NCBI GenBank assembly: GCA_035544215.1
Contig: DATKHY010000003.1
Span: forward strand, 124,001-188,000
Length of the DNA stretch: 64,000 nucleotides
Direction of reading: 5' to 3'
Source of the DNA: Candidatus Binatia bacterium
Lineage (GTDB): Bacteria > Vulcanimicrobiota > Vulcanimicrobiia > Vulcanimicrobiales > Vulcanimicrobiaceae
Shown here: positions 54,024 to 62,027 of the stretch, piece after piece
How the letters are laid out: each line of letters opens with the position of its first letter
How positions within the stretch are numbered: the stretch's first letter is position 1
Position numbers and translations under genes: made by a program
Notes under the pieces: model-generated
Database searches by the model: none
What the model was told of the DNA's origin: nothing
Seen by the model: only the letters and a program-made list of their open reading frames with translations

Positions 54024-56104
54024 TAGGCCTGCCGCAAGGCTTCGTGACTGTCGCGAGCGTGCTGTCGGCGATCGTACTCAACGCCCTCTGGCAAGACGCG
54101 CTGCTCGTCGTATCGATTTGGATCCTGTTGCGTTTGTGGCCGCGCATCAACGCTGCGACGCGCTACGTCGTGTGGAGTGCGACGCTGATTGCGGCGTTCG
54201 TAGTCCCCGTCGCCACCACGCTCTCGTTCTTCGCCGTTCCGCAGCCGGCGCCGGCAGCGGTCGTGGCGACGCAAGCCCCGCACGCGCGCACAAACCTGCC
54301 GCGGATACCGGAACGGTCGGGTCGCTCGAGCTCCGAGCGCGTGGCGCGCGCGTCCGAGGCGGGGCCCGCGGTGCCGCGTGTGCCCGAACGCGTGCGTGTG
54401 ACCATGCCCGCGCCGCTAGCCGTCGCGATCTTCATCACGTGGCTGCTGCTGGCGTCCTACGCGCTCTTCCGGCTGGTCATCGGACTGGTGAGCCTGGAAC
54501 GGCTCAAGCGCGACGCGTTGCCGCTCCCCGTCGATTATCGCGACGCGATGCCGCAGTGGACCCGCGCGAACAAAGGTGCCCGCGACGTGCGGTTGTGCGT
54601 GAGCGACGACACCGACGTTCCCGTGGCCGTCGGGCTGTTCGACGCGATGATCCTCGTCCCGCACACGCTGCTGGACCGCCTGTCGCAGGGCGAGGTCGAT
54701 CAGATCTGCCTGCATGAGCTCGCGCATCTGCGGCGGGCGGACGACTGGAGCAACGGTTTCCAGCGGCTGCTGATCGCTTTGCTGGGCTGGAATCCGGCCG
54801 CGCAGTTCATCGGTCAGCAGCTAGATCTCGAGCGCGAGGTCGCGTGCGACGACTGGGTGCTCTCGTTTGTCGGAATGGTTCGCCCGTACGCGCTCTGCCT
54901 AACGAAGATGGCCGAGCGCGCCTCGTGGCCGCGCCATCCGATCCCCGCGCCGGGCGTCTTCGCGACCCGCAAACACATCTCGCTGCGCATCGAACGGCTG
55001 CTCGGCGCAGGGCGCAACATCGCGACGAATCTTTCGCTCGCGCCGGCGGCCGCGGCGATCGCCGCCGTCGCTGCACTCGCCCTGGTCATCGGCGTCGTGG
55101 CGCCATCGGTCGCTGCTCCGTACGTCGCGAACCCAGAGACGACTGCCGCCGCGCAGGCGCCGAAGGTTGCGGCGAGCGCGGCGCACGCCGCGGCGGCGCC
55201 CGCCCGGCAAGTCACACGCACGATCGTGCGCGAGGTGCGCGTGCCGGTGGCAACGACGGCGGCGTCCGGACAGACGACGGCGTCGCATTTCCAAGGTTCC
55301 AGCATCACGGTTCCGAGCGTTACCGTGCCGAGCGTGAAGGTGCCCGGTGTTCCGGGCATGACCGTTCCGAAGGTCGTGATTCCGAAGATAACGGTCCCGG
55401 GCTACGACTCGAAGCAGCTTGCCGAGACGGTTTCGAAGCAGGTGCGCGCAGGCATCGACTCGGCGCTGGGGCGGCCGGCCGCGTCGGGCGGTGCGAGCAA
55501 CTGCTCGGGTTGCGACTTCGGCGGCGTCAACTGGTCGGGGCGCGACATGCGCGGCGTCAACTACACCGGCGTTGACCTCAGCGGTGCGAATCTCACCGGA
55601 ACGAACTTCTCCGGCGGCAGCTTCAACGGCGTCGACTTTCGAAACGCGAACCTGTCGGGTGCGTCATTCCGCAACGCGCGCTTGACCGGCTGCGACTTCT
55701 CGGACGCGAATCTCTCCGGCGTCGACTTCCGCGGGGCGCGGCTTTCGGGTTGCCAGTTCACCGGAGCGCAGCTCGCCTCGTCGGAAATGCGCGACGTACT
55801 GAACAGCTGCACGGGTTGCGACTTCCGGCGGGCGAACCTGGCCGGACTCAACCTGTCGAACGTGCGCGCCAACGGCGACGATTTCAGCGGCGCCGACTTG
55901 CGCGGCGTCAACTTCTCGGGAGCCCTGCTCACCGGGATCGACTTCAGCAACGCAGACTTAAACGGAGCGAACCTGAACGGCACGACGTTCAACGGCTGCG
56001 ATCTGGAACACGTCGACCTGAGTCACGTCGATCTCTCGAGAGCCAAGATGATCGGCACCGATTTTTCGAACCGACGAAGTCCGCCGGCCCCGCCGCCTCC
56101 CTAG
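54020..56104 (+). CDS. M56 (BlaR1/MecR1-type) membrane protease fused to pentapeptide repeats
   Basis: 694 residues. The N-terminal membrane protease domain (hydrophobic segments at about 10-40, 50-75, 130-150, then 330-360) has zinc motif HELAH (His232-His236) and downstream LEREVACDD (Glu271/Glu273). After the last helix, where BlaR1 has a penicillin-binding sensor, it has a Val-Pro repeat linker (SVTVPSVKVPGVPG) and about 190 residues of pentapeptide repeats (495-685) in two modules, each opening CxGC (Cys495/498, Cys597/600). No SxxK or KTG is present. By analogy it would cleave the BlaI partner on sensing a signal with the beta-helix. Confidence 0.88.
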   Translation: MIGLPQGFVTVASVLSAIVLNALWQDALLVVSIWILLRLWPRINAATRYVVWSATLIAAFVVPVATTLSFFAVPQPAPAAVVATQAPHARTNLPRIPERSGRSSSERVARASEAGPAVPRVPERVRVTMPAPLAVAIFITWLLLASYALFRLVIGLVSLERLKRDALPLPVDYRDAMPQWTRANKGARDVRLCVSDDTDVPVAVGLFDAMILVPHTLLDRLSQGEVDQICLHELAHLRRADDWSNGFQRLLIALLGWNPAAQFIGQQLDLEREVACDDWVLSFVGMVRPYALCLTKMAERASWPRHPIPAPGVFATRKHISLRIERLLGAGRNIATNLSLAPAAAAIAAVAALALVIGVVAPSVAAPYVANPETTAAAQAPKVAASAAHAAAAPARQVTRTIVREVRVPVATTAASGQTTASHFQGSSITVPSVTVPSVKVPGVPGMTVPKVVIPKITVPGYDSKQLAETVSKQVRAGIDSALGRPAASGGASNCSGCDFGGVNWSGRDMRGVNYTGVDLSGANLTGTNFSGGSFNGVDFRNANLSGASFRNARLTGCDFSDANLSGVDFRGARLSGCQFTGAQLASSEMRDVLNSCTGCDFRRANLAGLNLSNVRANGDDFSGADLRGVNFSGALLTGIDFSNADLNGANLNGTTFNGCDLEHVDLSHVDLSRAKMIGTDFSNRRSPPAPPPP

Positions 56105-56210
56105 TCTAACGCCTTAGCGCGTTAACGCCGCCACTCGGAAAAAATGCCTCGCAGGGTGAGGCCTGGTTTCCTGCGCCCTCTCGATGCCACACGAACGGAG
56201 AACGACTGAA

Positions 56211-56951
56211 ATGACTGCAATCTTAGCCGCGCTCTTTGCCCTCTCCGTCGCGGCGAGCAGCGGGCTTCCGATGAACTGCGTCGGATGTTCCTTCGCGGGC
56301 CGCGACCTTCACGGCGCCGACCTCTCGGGTGCCGCCTACGTCGGAGCCGATTTCGCGCGCGCCGATCTGCGCAACGCGAGCCTGCGCGGCGCGAACCTCG
56401 CGGGCGCCGATTTTAGCGACGCCGACCTGCGCGGAGCGGATTTCCGCGACGCCAGGCTCGCCGGCGTCGACCTCCGCGGCGCGCGCATTCGCGGAGCCAA
56501 CTTTACAGGCGCGCAGCTGGCGGGCGTCGATCTGCGCGACGCATTGAGCGACGCGGGCGACGCCGAGATCCGTGGCCTGCTCGGACACTGCGCGGGCTGC
56601 CAGATGCGCGGCGCCGTCATCGAGGGACGGGATTTGTCGGGCGTTTCGATCCCGGGAAGCGATTTGCGCGGCGCCCGCGCCCGCGGCGTACGCCTTACGG
56701 GCGCGGACCTGCAAGGCGTCGACTTCGCCGGCGCGGATCTGCGCAACGCCGACCTGCGCAACGCGCGACTCTGCTACTACAACGACGAGTCGATCGGCTG
56801 CGCCGATTTCCGGGGCGCGGACGTGCACGGCGCCGATCTGCGCGGAGCGCTCATCTGCCGCAGCCACAGGGAGTCGAGCCGGTGCGATCCGGTCGACGCA
56901 GGCACGCTGCGGCGCTATGCGAAGTCGGCGCTGGACGGCGCGCTGCTCTGA
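56211..56951 (+). CDS. Secreted pentapeptide-repeat protein
   Basis: 246 residues from the ATG at 56211 (signal peptide MTAILAALFALSVAASSG; an upstream ATG at 56184 hides it). The mature protein is right-handed beta-helix repeats (ADLRGADFRDARLAGVDLRG type) in two modules opening CVGC (Cys23/26) and CAGC (Cys127/130), the same caps as in the M56 protein, plus a Cys-containing C-terminal part. A 106-bp gap after the M56 gene contains two short inverted repeats. Probably the partner or substrate in the same circuit. Confidence 0.82.
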   Translation: MTAILAALFALSVAASSGLPMNCVGCSFAGRDLHGADLSGAAYVGADFARADLRNASLRGANLAGADFSDADLRGADFRDARLAGVDLRGARIRGANFTGAQLAGVDLRDALSDAGDAEIRGLLGHCAGCQMRGAVIEGRDLSGVSIPGSDLRGARARGVRLTGADLQGVDFAGADLRNADLRNARLCYYNDESIGCADFRGADVHGADLRGALICRSHRESSRCDPVDAGTLRRYAKSALDGALL

Positions 56952-59017
56952 TGGTTACGGTGCCGCTAGCGGTGACGCAGACCGCACCCTCGCTGCAGCC
57001 AAGTGCTTCAGTCGACGCGTGGAATAAGGCGACGTCGGCGCCGCTCAAGTGGGACGTCGGTCACGCGCGTGCGTCGCAAGACACGACGTTGGTACACGCC
57101 ACTACCGACGGGAAGTATCTTTACGTCCGATTCGACGCCCAGCAGCACGAACCACTGATGGCCGCCCAACACAGCGACGACACGGTTGCGGGAGGCAGCA
57201 ACATCAACGGCGGCATCGCTTGGACCGACGACGCCGTTTGGGTGGACCTCTGGCCGACCGGCCCGGCGGGCTTTCAGTACCAGTTCGAATCGAACCCAAA
57301 CGGCGCGCATAACGAGGCCTCGACCGAAAATACAGCCTTCGCGCCGGAATGGGAATCGCGCGGCGCGGCAACCTCCGCCGGCTACGTCGTGACGATGGCC
57401 ATTCCGCTGCGCGTCATTCACGGTGCGCATGCAGGTACGTGGCGCGTGCAGTTCGTGCGCTACGTACGCTCGACGGGGGAACTCGACGTCTGGTCGTACG
57501 ATCAGTCGCAGACCAATCCGGACGATCCGGCTCGTGCTGGGCGGCTCGACGTACCGCTGGTTGCGAAACCGCCGCTGCCCAAGCCGCGCGTCGGCATGTA
57601 TGCGCTCGGCGAGGTCGCGAGCCGGTCGATCGGCGGCAGCACGTCTCGCGTCGGGACGGACTTTTCGATTCCGGTCACGCAGACGGCGGCAGTTTTCGGC
57701 ACGCTGCACCCCGACTACTCGAACGTCGAGATCGACCAGCAGTCGATTTCGCCGACCGTCTATCAGCGCATTTACTCGGAGGTCCGGCCGTTCTTCACCC
57801 AGGCTGCACCGTATTACAACAACTTCAATTGCGACGTCTGCAGCGGATTTCGAACGATACTCTATACGCCGGCAATTCCAACGCCGTCTCAAGGCTATGC
57901 ATTCGAAGGGAAGCAGGGAGCATTCGGACTAGCCGGATACGATGCAATAGGCGACGGCCGAAACGACTCGGCCGAGGCGCTGAACTATACTTCGGACGAC
58001 AATCACTGGAATGCCGCGCTGCAGCATGTGGTCGCCGACGTCCCCGGCGTCGTCGACGTCTCGAACGAGGCCGGCGTGAGCTGGTTCAACGGAAAGTATC
58101 TCTCGGGGTATGCGAACTACGCGACCGACCGTGGAACTAACGTGCTCGATCCTTCGCAAGGCAACTGGCTCGACGCGGGCGGCGGCTTCATCAGCCAGCA
58201 GTATGCGCTCTTCGGCTCCTACCGCGACGTGGGGACCTACTTCAACCCCGTCGACGGCTTCGATTCCCATCCGGGCATTCGGGGTTATGGCCTCTACGGT
58301 GCGCGGGTGTGGACGTTTGCGCCCAAGGATTTTTTATCGTCGATCGGCATTTCGGGTTTCATGGACCGCTACCAGGGAACCACGACTCCCGGCGTCGCGC
58401 AGAGCGATAACCAAGTGCTGGTGGATTTCCTGACCAAAGGCACGGTTGACCTTCAGCTCTATTCGGGATCGGATTACTGGCGCTTCGGCTCTGACCTCAC
58501 GCCGATCTCGCAAAACGCCGGCTTTAGCCTTACGTATCACAGCGGTATGCAGAATAACCTCAACAATTTTCCGACCCACGGATCGTCGGCGACGCCGACG
58601 TCGATTCAATGGTACACGGGAAATTACGGCATCGGCGGCCGCCTCGACACGTGGTTCCGTAACTCGACGATTCGCGTCGGCAACCGCGGCGCGCTCACGC
58701 TGACGCTCGACGATACGGCCCAATATTTCCACGCGGGATCGCCGAACATCCAATGGTTCGAAGAAATCGCCTACGCGTACCAGATGAGCGCGAATTCGTC
58801 GTTTGCGATCGGCGTACGGCGCGTGGTCGGCTATCCGCCGCAGCCCAATGGCGGCGGCAATTGCGCAGGATCGTGCTCGAACATCTCGATCGCCTACCAT
58901 CTACGTTTGCGCCGGGCCGAGATCTACGCCGCCTACGGCAATCCGAATACGCTGATCACGGTGCCGCAGGCGATCTTCAAGCTGATCTTCTATGCCGGCG
59001 GCGAGAAGGGGACGTGA
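56951..59017 (+). CDS. DUF5916-type protein: CBM9-like domain plus predicted outer-membrane barrel
   Basis: 688 residues from the ATG at 56951, overlapping the preceding stop by one base. The N-terminal beta-sandwich (about 20-200; YLYVRFDAQQ, DDAVWVDLWP) resembles family 9 carbohydrate-binding domains. The central signature HPDYSNVEIDQQ..RPFFTQ matches the DUF5916 hallmark, and alternating strands after it look like a beta barrel. The first residues lack a clear signal peptide (MVTVPLAVTQTAP), which is odd for a barrel; the 5' end may be truncated or start elsewhere. Confidence 0.7.
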   Translation: MVTVPLAVTQTAPSLQPSASVDAWNKATSAPLKWDVGHARASQDTTLVHATTDGKYLYVRFDAQQHEPLMAAQHSDDTVAGGSNINGGIAWTDDAVWVDLWPTGPAGFQYQFESNPNGAHNEASTENTAFAPEWESRGAATSAGYVVTMAIPLRVIHGAHAGTWRVQFVRYVRSTGELDVWSYDQSQTNPDDPARAGRLDVPLVAKPPLPKPRVGMYALGEVASRSIGGSTSRVGTDFSIPVTQTAAVFGTLHPDYSNVEIDQQSISPTVYQRIYSEVRPFFTQAAPYYNNFNCDVCSGFRTILYTPAIPTPSQGYAFEGKQGAFGLAGYDAIGDGRNDSAEALNYTSDDNHWNAALQHVVADVPGVVDVSNEAGVSWFNGKYLSGYANYATDRGTNVLDPSQGNWLDAGGGFISQQYALFGSYRDVGTYFNPVDGFDSHPGIRGYGLYGARVWTFAPKDFLSSIGISGFMDRYQGTTTPGVAQSDNQVLVDFLTKGTVDLQLYSGSDYWRFGSDLTPISQNAGFSLTYHSGMQNNLNNFPTHGSSATPTSIQWYTGNYGIGGRLDTWFRNSTIRVGNRGALTLTLDDTAQYFHAGSPNIQWFEEIAYAYQMSANSSFAIGVRRVVGYPPQPNGGGNCAGSCSNISIAYHLRLRRAEIYAAYGNPNTLITVPQAIFKLIFYAGGEKGT

Positions 59018-59040
59018 AACCGTTCGGACCCAGGCTCGGT

Positions 59041-61107
59041 ATGAGGGGCATGCGCCTTTTCGCTTCCATGACGTTGGCTTGCGTACTCTGTCCCGTTGCC
59101 GCCTCCGCGGCACCGGTCGCGCCGGAGGACCTCTTTAAGCTCACGTTGTTGAGCAACGCGGCGATCTCGCCCGACGGGCGCCTCGTGCTGGTGGAAGCGT
59201 CGCGAATGAACGGTCCCAAAGACACGTACGACCGCTCGATCGAGTTGGTGGACGTAACGAGCGGTCAGCGCAAGCACAACGTCACGAAGCATCTGGGGGA
59301 CGGAGACTACGCTTGGATGCCGGACAGCCGCAGCTTCGTGTTCGTGCGGACCGTCGAGAAGCAGAAGCCGCAACTGTACCGCTACACCATCGCGGGGGGC
59401 ACCGTCGCGCTGCTCACGCACTCAACCGACGGCGTCTCGGCGCCGGTCGTCGACCACGCCGGAGATCGGATAGCGCTCACGGTCACCGCGACCGATCCGT
59501 CTCCTAACGCGCAGGTCGACTTCGCGAAGGCCGGCTTCACGCCGAAGTCCTCGCAGCGCAAGAGCGACATCGCGGTGATCGACTCCCTGTTCTTCGAGGC
59601 CAACGGTCAAGGCTACACCTACCGTCAGCATCAGCACATCTGGGTCGTGGACGCGGATGGGTCGCATCCGAAGCAGCTTACCTCGGGCAAATACTCCGAG
59701 AACTTCGACGACTGGTCGCCCGACGACCGGACGATCCTGTTCGATTCGCTACGCTACGACTCGGTCGACGGCGGCCCCAGCGACGTCTACACGATGCCGG
59801 CGACTGGTGGCCCCATGCAGAAAGTGGCGTCGCCGCTGCCGGCCAATAACGGTGTCTTCTTTAGCGCGAACAATCGCGAGGTCTTCTTCCTGAGCGGCGG
59901 CATTCAGGACGCTGCCGAACGCCCCGCGCTCGTCGTCGCGAACCTGGACGGCTCGAATCGCCGCGTTTTGGTGGAGCGCGACGCAGTGGGCTGGGGCGAT
60001 ACGCTGCTGGGCGATATGAAGGAAGGCGGCGGATTTTGCGGGTGGCGGCTTCCGGACGGAAAGCGCGCGCTGCTCAACATGGACGGCGCCGGCTACGCCA
60101 ACTTGCAGACGTTAGATCTTTCGAGCGGCGACTTCCGGCCGGTCACTCCCGCCCGGGGCGAGGCCTGGTCGTGCTCGATCTCGCGCGACGGAAGCCGCGT
60201 CGCGTATCTGTATAGCGACTTCACGCATCCGGCCGATGTGTACGTCGCCGACCTGGGCGGCGGCACGCCGCGCGAGGTCACGAACGTCAATGCGGCCTAC
60301 CTCGCAAGCATCACGCTTTCGCAGCCGCGCGAGTTTGCGGTGAAAGATTCGGCCGGATTCACCGTGCAGGCCTGGTTCATGCCCGCGACCGGCGGCGCGC
60401 CGAACGCCATGCATCCGACGCTGCTCGACATCCACGGCGGACCGGAGACGCAGTTCGGCGATACGTTCTTCCACGAGTTCCAGCTGTATGCATCGGAGGG
60501 CTACAACGTCGTCTTCTCCAATCCGGTGGGCAGCACCGGGCACGGTCACGCCTTCGAGGAGGCGCTCGAGAGCAACTACGGCGACGCGATGTTCGCCGAC
60601 GTCCAGGCGGTAATGGATGCGGTCGTGCAGCGGCCCGATGTCGACGCGACGCGCCTGGCCGTGCTGGGCGGATCCTATGGAGGATACGCGACGCTGTGGG
60701 TGATCTCGCACACCGATCGCTACAAGGTGGCCGTCGCCGAGCGCGCGGTCAGCAACGTGCGCACCGAGAACCTGACCGCGGACTTTGCCGCGAAGAACGG
60801 CCTAGGCGGCGGCTACTACAACTGGGGGCCGCCGTGGGATCCAGCCAGCACGGACTACGCGCGCTTCTCGCCGCTCACATACGTCGCCGACGTGCACACG
60901 CCGCTGCTGATCCTGCACTCCGACGACGACACCCGCGCGCCGATCGACCAGACGCTCCAGGAATACACCGCGTTGAAGATCCTCGGGCGCACCGTCGAGT
61001 ACGTCGCGGTACCCAACGAAAACCACGACCTGTCGCGCACCGGATCGCCGATCCACCGCGTCGAGCGCCTCAACCTCATCCTCGACTGGCTGCAGAAGTA
61101 CGTTTAA
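59041..61107 (+). CDS. S9-family prolyl oligopeptidase-type peptidase, exported
   Basis: 688 residues from the ATG at 59041 (GTG at 59014 overlaps the previous stop; ATG at 59050 also possible). A signal peptide ends ASAAP. The N-terminal beta-propeller (ISPDGRLVLVEAS, WMPDSRSFVFVR, WSPDDRTILF) gates an alpha/beta-hydrolase domain with nucleophile GGSYGGY, Asp in HSDDDTR and His in ENHDLSR. Acts on short oligopeptides outside the cytoplasm. It directly follows the DUF5916 gene and may be co-transcribed. Confidence 0.92.
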   Translation: MRGMRLFASMTLACVLCPVAASAAPVAPEDLFKLTLLSNAAISPDGRLVLVEASRMNGPKDTYDRSIELVDVTSGQRKHNVTKHLGDGDYAWMPDSRSFVFVRTVEKQKPQLYRYTIAGGTVALLTHSTDGVSAPVVDHAGDRIALTVTATDPSPNAQVDFAKAGFTPKSSQRKSDIAVIDSLFFEANGQGYTYRQHQHIWVVDADGSHPKQLTSGKYSENFDDWSPDDRTILFDSLRYDSVDGGPSDVYTMPATGGPMQKVASPLPANNGVFFSANNREVFFLSGGIQDAAERPALVVANLDGSNRRVLVERDAVGWGDTLLGDMKEGGGFCGWRLPDGKRALLNMDGAGYANLQTLDLSSGDFRPVTPARGEAWSCSISRDGSRVAYLYSDFTHPADVYVADLGGGTPREVTNVNAAYLASITLSQPREFAVKDSAGFTVQAWFMPATGGAPNAMHPTLLDIHGGPETQFGDTFFHEFQLYASEGYNVVFSNPVGSTGHGHAFEEALESNYGDAMFADVQAVMDAVVQRPDVDATRLAVLGGSYGGYATLWVISHTDRYKVAVAERAVSNVRTENLTADFAAKNGLGGGYYNWGPPWDPASTDYARFSPLTYVADVHTPLLILHSDDDTRAPIDQTLQEYTALKILGRTVEYVAVPNENHDLSRTGSPIHRVERLNLILDWLQKYV

Positions 61108-61167
61108 CACGGCACTGACCGTCACAGGCAGGTGTCGTCGGGCGTCGTAGCAGTAAGGATACACGCT

Positions 61168-61983
61168 TTGAAAGCCGCCCTTGCCATGTTGACGGGCGTG
61201 CTGGCGCTCGGCGCCAGTCCGTCACCGCCGCCGACGATCTACCAGGTGGTTACGCGCCCCTTATGCGCGCAGCTGCACGACCGCATCGCGCCGGCGATCG
61301 GCATGATGCTGCAGAACGATTCGACGATCAGGAAGGGCCCGGATTACTTCAAGGAATACAACACCGGCTCGCTCTACGGGTCGGGGCCGAGCACAAAGAG
61401 CGATCCGGTCAATAGCGATCCGGGAAGCGGCACGTCGAACTCGTCACAGAACATCGCGCTGCTCGGGATGGAAAACCTGATCCGCCCCATTGCCAACAAC
61501 ATCATCGCGATCCAAACGCTCCTCGATAGCCCGCAGCTCACCCAGGGAACGGGACAAAAGGACGACGACAAGCGCTTGGGCGAGATCCGCGCGAAGCTGC
61601 TGCATGCGCTTGCCGCGCAGAGCGCGTCGCTGGATATCATCAGCGGGTTCGTCGACACTCAGCAGATGGCGGACCTGCAGCACGCGGGCGAGGGCTACAT
61701 CAGCTCGATCAGCTCACCCGATAGCCGCAACGCGAGCATCTCGACGCCCGCTCCCAATCCGCTCGAGGCCAATCCGAACTACGCGGGCCTTGCGCCGAAT
61801 CCGTACGCGATCGATCCCGCCTCGATTCCGGGCTTGACGCTCGGCTACAACCCGGTGACGCGGCTGCAGGGCGCGCTGACGTGGACCATTTCGGAGGCTC
61901 AAACGCGCGAGAACGAAGCGGCCAAGGCCGTCATGGCTAGTGCCGTCTTGTGCGGCAACGCGCAGCCGACACCGACGCCATAA
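61168..61983 (+). CDS. Exported hypothetical protein, helical
   Basis: About 271 residues from the TTG at 61168, chosen because TAAGGA lies 8 nt upstream and gives a clean signal peptide (MKAALAMLTGVLALGAS); the GTG at 61132 is an alternative. The mature protein is mostly alpha-helical with Asn/Ser/Pro-rich linkers and a Pro-rich end. Two cysteines (RPLCAQL, VLCGNAQ) bracket the protein and may pair. No family recognised. Confidence 0.55.
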   Translation: MKAALAMLTGVLALGASPSPPPTIYQVVTRPLCAQLHDRIAPAIGMMLQNDSTIRKGPDYFKEYNTGSLYGSGPSTKSDPVNSDPGSGTSNSSQNIALLGMENLIRPIANNIIAIQTLLDSPQLTQGTGQKDDDKRLGEIRAKLLHALAAQSASLDIISGFVDTQQMADLQHAGEGYISSISSPDSRNASISTPAPNPLEANPNYAGLAPNPYAIDPASIPGLTLGYNPVTRLQGALTWTISEAQTRENEAAKAVMASAVLCGNAQPTPTP

Positions 61984-62027
61984 TCGTCTTCATGTAGCGT
62001 TCATGCGGCTGCGGTAGCATCGGCCGC

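Noticed and set aside
54020-56104. Calling the M56 protein a beta-lactam sensor BlaR1
   Set aside because: The penicillin-binding domain is missing: there is no SxxK, SxN or KTG after the last membrane helix.
56104-56210. Short inverted repeats as a terminator between the two pentapeptide genes
   Set aside because: The stems (6 and 5 bp) are weak and lack a T-tract; they may be a processing or pausing site at most.
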